Shown piece after piece: positions 59,503-64,000 of a stretch of DNA of 64,000 nt. Both the position numbers and the translations under genes were made by a program. The stretch covers positions 1 through 64,000 of the forward strand of contig VFIW01000157.1 in NCBI GenBank assembly GCA_006386115.1, given 5' to 3'. This DNA is from Globisporangium splendens (taxonomy: Eukaryota; Oomycota; Peronosporomycetes; Pythiales; Pythiaceae). Within the stretch, counting starts at the first letter, position 1. The number at the start of each line of letters is the position of its first letter. The notes under the pieces are model-generated. The model worked only from the letters and a program-made list of their open reading frames with translations. It did not search any database and had not been told where the DNA came from.

Positions 59503-61011
59503 ATGGCGCCGCACGCCATCACGAGCGTGGGCTTCATCGGCTCGGGACGGCTCGCCGAGCGCATCGCGCGTAAGCTCGTGAAGAACATCTCGCCGCAGCA
59601 AAAGTTCTGCTACCGCAAGCAGCGGCTCGTGTCCACGCTGCTGGCGTCCGACCCGTCCCAGGAGCGCCGCGAGCTCTTCGACACGCTCGGGTTCACGACG
59701 ACCGAGACGAACCAGAAGATCCTGTCGGACTGCGACGTCGTGTTCCTCGGCACGACGCCGCGCGATGTGCTCGCGGACACCACAGCCAAGATGACGGGCA
59801 CGCAGATGCAGAACACGCTCTTTGTGAGTCTCATGGGCGATCTCCCCGCTGAGCAACTTGAGAGACTGCTTGGTCCAGGAGCCAAGGTGATCCGGATGAT
59901 GCCACACAACTACTTGGAGCAGTTGGGACTCCCCAAGGGGATCCTCCCGCCGGCTTCGTGGGCGACTGTGAGGGGAACCCATGTCAGTCCTGAAGACGTT
60001 GACACTGTGATGACGCTCGCGGGTATTTCAGCGTGCGTGGAAGTGGCCGAGACCGCCAAGATCCCCGAGCTTCCACTGGACAGCAATGAAGGCGTGATCC
60101 ATCGGATCGTCAAGTCTATCAATGAGCAGCGAGCCGCAGCAATGGGCTTAAAGGACACAATAGATGAAGCCGAAGAAGCTCACGTCGCAGCTGAGTTCCA
60201 TGATGTCTACGAGATGGGCGAGCTTCTGGGTAAAGGCCAGTTCTCCCAGGTGCTCAAAGCTACCCACAAGGAAACCGGTGAGATGTTTGCTGTCAAGTGT
60301 CTGAAAAACGACGAGCTTACCAAGGAAGGACGAGAGATGCTCGTCGCTGAGGTTGGTGCACTGAGTCGTCTGAAGCATCCGCATGTGATCTCACACCATG
60401 GCTTCTACTCGGAGGGAGACAACTACTACCTTGTCCTTGATTACTGTCAAGGCGGCGGACTTGAGCGCGTGCTCCAGAAAGAGAAACGACTCCCAGAACA
60501 GGACGTAAAGGTTATCATGCGACAGCTTCTCTCTGCACTGGAATACTGCCACTCCATGGGTCAGGTACACCGAGACGTCAAAGCCGAGAACATCTTGCTC
60601 ACTCAGGATGCCGAGAAGGGTCTGCACATCAAACTGGCAGACTTTGGTCTCTCGGAGGAGTTGCAGCTCGGGTCTGGTCGTCTCCAGGAAATGTGCGGGA
60701 CGCCGCAGTATTTGAGCCCTGAGATTGTGTCTGGCCGATCATACGGCAAACCGGCCGACATCTGGGCTACCGGTATCCTGAGTTACATGCTCCTGAGCGG
60801 AAGGATCCCGTTCAATGAGGCTCGTACGCGGAACGATCTGTTCAAGATGATCAGCCTCGGCGCGGTGTGGTTCAGTCCGCGAGATTGGGACACGATTTCG
60901 CCAGCGGGTAAGGAGTTTGTGCAAAAGATGCTCGACGTCTCGCCAGACTCGCGCGCCACCGCAGCGGAGCTCTTGGCGCACCCGTGGCTCAAGGACGGAG
61001 ACGACGCATGA
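59503..61011 (+). CDS. Fusion of P5C-reductase-like Rossmann domain and CaMK-like Ser/Thr kinase
   Basis: One uninterrupted frame of 502 residues. Residues ~8-190 follow pyrroline-5-carboxylate reductase (ProC): dinucleotide-binding VGFIGSGRLAERIA, CDVVFLGTTP, KVIRMMPHN and a final THVSPEDVDTVMTLAG..CVEVAE. The homology stops just where the ProC helical dimerisation and substrate domain should begin, so proline synthesis is not expected. Residues ~235-497 are a complete kinase: LLGKGQFSQVLKA, FAVKCL with the ATP Lys, VHRDVKAENILL (Asp 358), ADFGLS (Asp 380), GTPQYLSPE and PADIWATGILSYMLLSGRIPF, which suits the CaMK group. A kinase regulated by NAD(P) or proline status is one possibility (inference). 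No introns. Confidence 0.9.
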   Translation: MAPHAITSVGFIGSGRLAERIARKLVKNISPQQKFCYRKQRLVSTLLASDPSQERRELFDTLGFTTTETNQKILSDCDVVFLGTTPRDVLADTTAKMTGTQMQNTLFVSLMGDLPAEQLERLLGPGAKVIRMMPHNYLEQLGLPKGILPPASWATVRGTHVSPEDVDTVMTLAGISACVEVAETAKIPELPLDSNEGVIHRIVKSINEQRAAAMGLKDTIDEAEEAHVAAEFHDVYEMGELLGKGQFSQVLKATHKETGEMFAVKCLKNDELTKEGREMLVAEVGALSRLKHPHVISHHGFYSEGDNYYLVLDYCQGGGLERVLQKEKRLPEQDVKVIMRQLLSALEYCHSMGQVHRDVKAENILLTQDAEKGLHIKLADFGLSEELQLGSGRLQEMCGTPQYLSPEIVSGRSYGKPADIWATGILSYMLLSGRIPFNEARTRNDLFKMISLGAVWFSPRDWDTISPAGKEFVQKMLDVSPDSRATAAELLAHPWLKDGDDA

Positions 61012-61574
61012 CGAGCGACGAAAGCAAAGCAAGCGGAAAACAACAAACAGAAAAAGAATCTGTGTGGATGTCAGTCAGGTAGCGTCGTATTGTATGTGAA
61101 TTTATTAGACCAAAGGAGATGGTCGGGACGAAGGAAAGGAAGACGAGAGAGAGAGAGAGAGATCAACTCGCAGTAAAGTAAAGCGAATCTTTTGAAGCCA
61201 GCAACAAGTTGCTATTTTGAAAACCCAGAGTGTGTGTGCGTTGTGTCTATTTCAGTCATTTTTGCTATCAATGAAGTGCATTCATGAAAAATGTGTAAAT
61301 GTCTATTTCCGTAATGTTATGCTTTGTTGCGTCCATTTCTCGTAATAATAGATTTGTGCCTCTTCCGTGCTGTCCTTTCTCGTGCGCCATGCCAGCGTGT
61401 GAGTTTTGGCGCGGATGCCGCAGACTTTAATGCGCCAGTGACTCACTCTTGCGCGTTGTCGACGCTCCTGTGCACTGGCCTCCGTTTGTATACACGCGTA
61501 CACAGCTCTACCCATAGAGCGGTCGCCTGTGCTTGCTCAAGATCGAGAAAGAGAGAGAGAGAGTAGGCAGTACA
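61012..61574. other. Intergenic, with GA microsatellites
   Basis: No gene is seen. A GA run lies at 61145-61161 and a second short one just before the next start codon (about 61544-61563). Confidence 0.5.
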
Positions 61575-63984
61575 ATGGCGTCCCGGAGACGGCGCATGGC
61601 GACCGACGAGTGGAGCTGCTCGCTGTGCACGCTGCTCAACCACTGGCGCGACCGCCGGTGCGCAGCGTGCGATACCGCGCGCGAACAGGATCCAGACGAT
61701 GGTGGCGACGATACAGCGGTCACCAGTTCGACTGCTGCTAGTCAGACTCGTAGTCAGGAAGAGACTCCTGTGGCAGCATCAGTGACGACAGCGTCTGTGG
61801 TGACACTGTCGGTGCCAGTTGATACGCTACGGGGTGTCTTTTTCAGCTCAGCGTCTCGAGCTCAAACAGGGACGACTACGACGGCAGCGTCTGGTTGGCG
61901 GGAGGAACCGCGGTTGAAGGTGAATCGACGACTGAAGCGACCGCTAAGACAACTGACGATTCAACATGCAACAACGGAGACTTCGTATGCAGAACCAATG
62001 GGCGTGCCGAGCTTTTCGTTATTGGGCAATCCCATCCATGCAAGCGAGACAGGTGTGGGCATGGTAAACGGCCAGATGACGGCAGTAAAGGATGCGTCGT
62101 TGTCCGAGCGACGCCAAGAGTATAAGCAGCAGCAGAACCAGCCAGTGCCATTGCCACCAGAGGAGTTCCATTCGTTTGTGGAACCAGAATGCCCGCATGG
62201 TCTGCCTGCACAAGCGGTCGCTCACGTGAATGAGGAGGAAGGTGACGACGAGATGCTGGACGAAGACGAGAGTCAACCGTGCTTCCAGCTATTGGGACCA
62301 GGTACAGCCATGTTCCCGAGTGTGACTGCATCAGCAACTGCTGGGGCTTCCAGTGATGAAACTGAATGGAGAAATGACGACAGCAGCAACAGAGCCCAGA
62401 ATGCCACATCGGCAGATGATCACACTCAGCACGTGGCTCCCAGCTTCAATTTGATCGATATAAGCTCATCGCCACCATTAAAACCACCACGACCAGTTCA
62501 TCAGACAGAACAACACACGACTACAACTGCAGTTCCGCCAGAGATTCTGCGGCAAGGCTTCGTCGCAGCTAGTCGCATTCCGATCTCTGTCGACAATGAC
62601 GCGGTCGAGGACAAAATGGCGCAAGCTGGGCTCAACCTAAGCGACTCGGAAGAGGAAGAAGACAACAACCGATCTCGTCGGAAAAAGTTACGTTGCAACC
62701 GAATCCAGTCTCCGGAAGCCGAAGGCGACGACGGTGAGTTTGAGTATGAAGCAAGAACGACCAGCAGCGCCGCAAAATCGGTCAGCGCGACTTGGGAATG
62801 CTCCGTTTGTACCAACTTCAACAGCGCCGAACTGAGTCGATGTGAGCTGTGCGAAACGAAACGAGGTGAGAGCAGCAATTTCTCGATGCGAATATTTGTC
62901 ACGGATATACAACGTTTTGTGGTGTGTTGTAGAATCTGATGCTGGAGACAATGATGGTGCTGGCAACAACGATCAGTACATTGATTTGGCGAACAGCCAA
63001 GAAGAAAAACGACAGCACGCCAGCACAGATTTGCCTCCCGAGTATTACGGATTTGACCCACGGTGCGTAGCATGCAGCGTAGTCTCGCTAGAGTAAATGC
63101 CAGTGCTAACAAACTCGAACGTTTATCTTTGAGCAGCGACTTTGAAAACCCGTACGACCCAGTGCCGGCATACGAAGGCTATGTACCCGACGAATATGCA
63201 GACCTTGACTTTGTAGAAGACATTTCCGATAACGAGGTGGGTGTTGTATTTTCGTATTCACCGTGAGTCAGTTTGCTGGCATTCAATTGACTGGACGATC
63301 TTGGCAAACCAGGCACCAATGGCATTCAATCGTGATCCAACCGTTCGTCCCGACTTGAAAGAGTTTGAGCATTTCGTGTGCGTCGAAGATCTGGCAACCG
63401 ATTATGGCTGCAAAATCGACTACCGTCAGATGTTTGGTGATTCTAAGTAAGTTGCCAGCACTTGCGTAAATTTCGAGTTGAGCGTTGGTGTTGACTTTTT
63501 ATGCGATTTTTCCCAGACGAGGCAAATCGTACGCCGATCGACTTCAAGCCAGAAAGCGAGATTCTGCGCTGCGGAGGCGCGATGAAGAAGAGAAAGCGAA
63601 TGGGTTCATTCCTCGACGTAGAAAGAAAGATGCGACTGCCGGTGCAACAAAGAAAAGGGGGAGAGGTGCTGTTACTAGTAGAGGAGGTAATGTCTGTCTA
63701 TCAGCGTATGCCTATGACGGAACGTCATCGTGATTGTAACTGTTTGTGTCTGTGCCTCGATAGCTGCGATCGCAAAAGCGCGACAGAAGAAACGCAAATC
63801 CACTGCTGCTGCCGCTGGTGAGAGCAGTGGACGAGGTCGTGCTAGTACTGCCGCGGCAGGTAAACGTCGAGCGAGTGCGCCAACGTACACTGGGATTAAC
63901 CATTACGATACGTCCTCGGTAGATTTCGGCGACGGGGTCAGTACGATGGCATGGGAAGGCGTGGGCTCAGCCGGCTACTTCTAG
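61575..63984 (+). CDS. Nuclear-type protein with two RanBP2 zinc fingers
   Basis: Six exons (61575-62865, 62933-63062, 63137-63236, 63313-63446, 63517-63686, 63764-63984) join in phase to 681 residues. Two RanBP2-type fingers are clear: WSCSLCTLLNHWRDRRCAAC near residue 13 and WECSVCTNFNSAELSRCELC near residue 412. Such fingers bind ubiquitin or single-stranded RNA. The middle is acidic and low in complexity. A later block (LPPEYYGFDPRDFENPYDPV) looks conserved, and the C-terminal part is basic (RRRKKDATAGATKKRGRG), fitting nuclear localisation or nucleic-acid binding. The last residues (STMAWEGVGSAGYF) form a distinct aromatic tail. I cannot name the family. The window ends 16 bases after the stop. 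Confidence 0.82.
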
Positions 63985-64000
63985 GTAACTTTGCTGCCTC

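Noticed and set aside
59343..59573. Short frame with a signal-peptide-like start upstream of the reductase-kinase gene
   Set aside because: It overlaps the main start out of frame, and its second half is a shadow of the reductase coding sequence.

Overview
This window is the left end of a eukaryotic chromosome, very probably from an oomycete (water mould). It opens with plant/stramenopile-type telomere repeats (CCCTAAA)n. The genes are dense and carry many short GT-AG introns of about 60-100 bases. They include tyrosine-kinase-like (TKL) kinases fused to ankyrin repeats, a Slo-type K+ channel, a chromodomain Ty3/gypsy element and an oomycete-like initiator before the ATP synthase gene. I cannot name the genus from sequence alone.

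Layout. 1-7596 is telomere plus a subtelomeric mosaic of duplicated, non-coding-looking blocks whose junctions carry head-to-head telomere motifs. 7600-10427 is a TKL pseudokinase-kinase gene whose 5' end is cut off by that mosaic. 11480-17932 is a complete but gag-damaged Ty3/gypsy chromovirus with two LTRs. From about 18.7 kb the window is ordinary housekeeping sequence: PP2A B56 subunit; mitochondrial ATP synthase beta; a small conserved-looking five-exon gene; a class V aminotransferase; an ATP6AP2-like V-ATPase accessory protein; a broken ankyrin/coiled-coil gene; a nine-exon C2/transmembrane/PH protein; a TMEM242-like protein; an HAD cytosolic 5'-nucleotidase; a 67-residue membrane protein; a Slo/BK-type channel; and an SCFD2-like Sec1/Munc18 protein. 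At 48.9-55.9 kb lies a second kinase cluster: an ankyrin-pseudokinase-kinase gene paralogous to the subtelomeric one, and an opposite-strand pseudokinase with zinc-ribbon tail. The right end has a probably mitochondrial lysyl-tRNA synthetase, a single-ORF fusion of a pyrroline-5-carboxylate-reductase-like Rossmann domain to a CaMK-like kinase, and a RanBP2-type zinc-finger protein.

Functional themes. Several genes serve mitochondria or proton-pump biology (ATP synthase beta, TMEM242, V-ATPase accessory protein, LysRS). Several are membrane-trafficking or membrane-contact proteins (SCFD2, C2/PH protein). The signalling genes are the most unusual part. Two paralogous TKL genes have a JAK-like order (degenerate kinase, helical linker, active kinase) and share an intron at the pseudokinase/linker border. 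The reductase-kinase fusion joins exactly where the reductase dimerisation domain should begin.

Caveat. Most frameshifts I infer are single missing bases. Some sit in genes that are otherwise intact (nucleotidase, K+ channel). Consensus errors and real gene decay cannot be separated here. Exon borders were placed by eye from splice sites and reading phase; exon lengths summing to whole codons support them.
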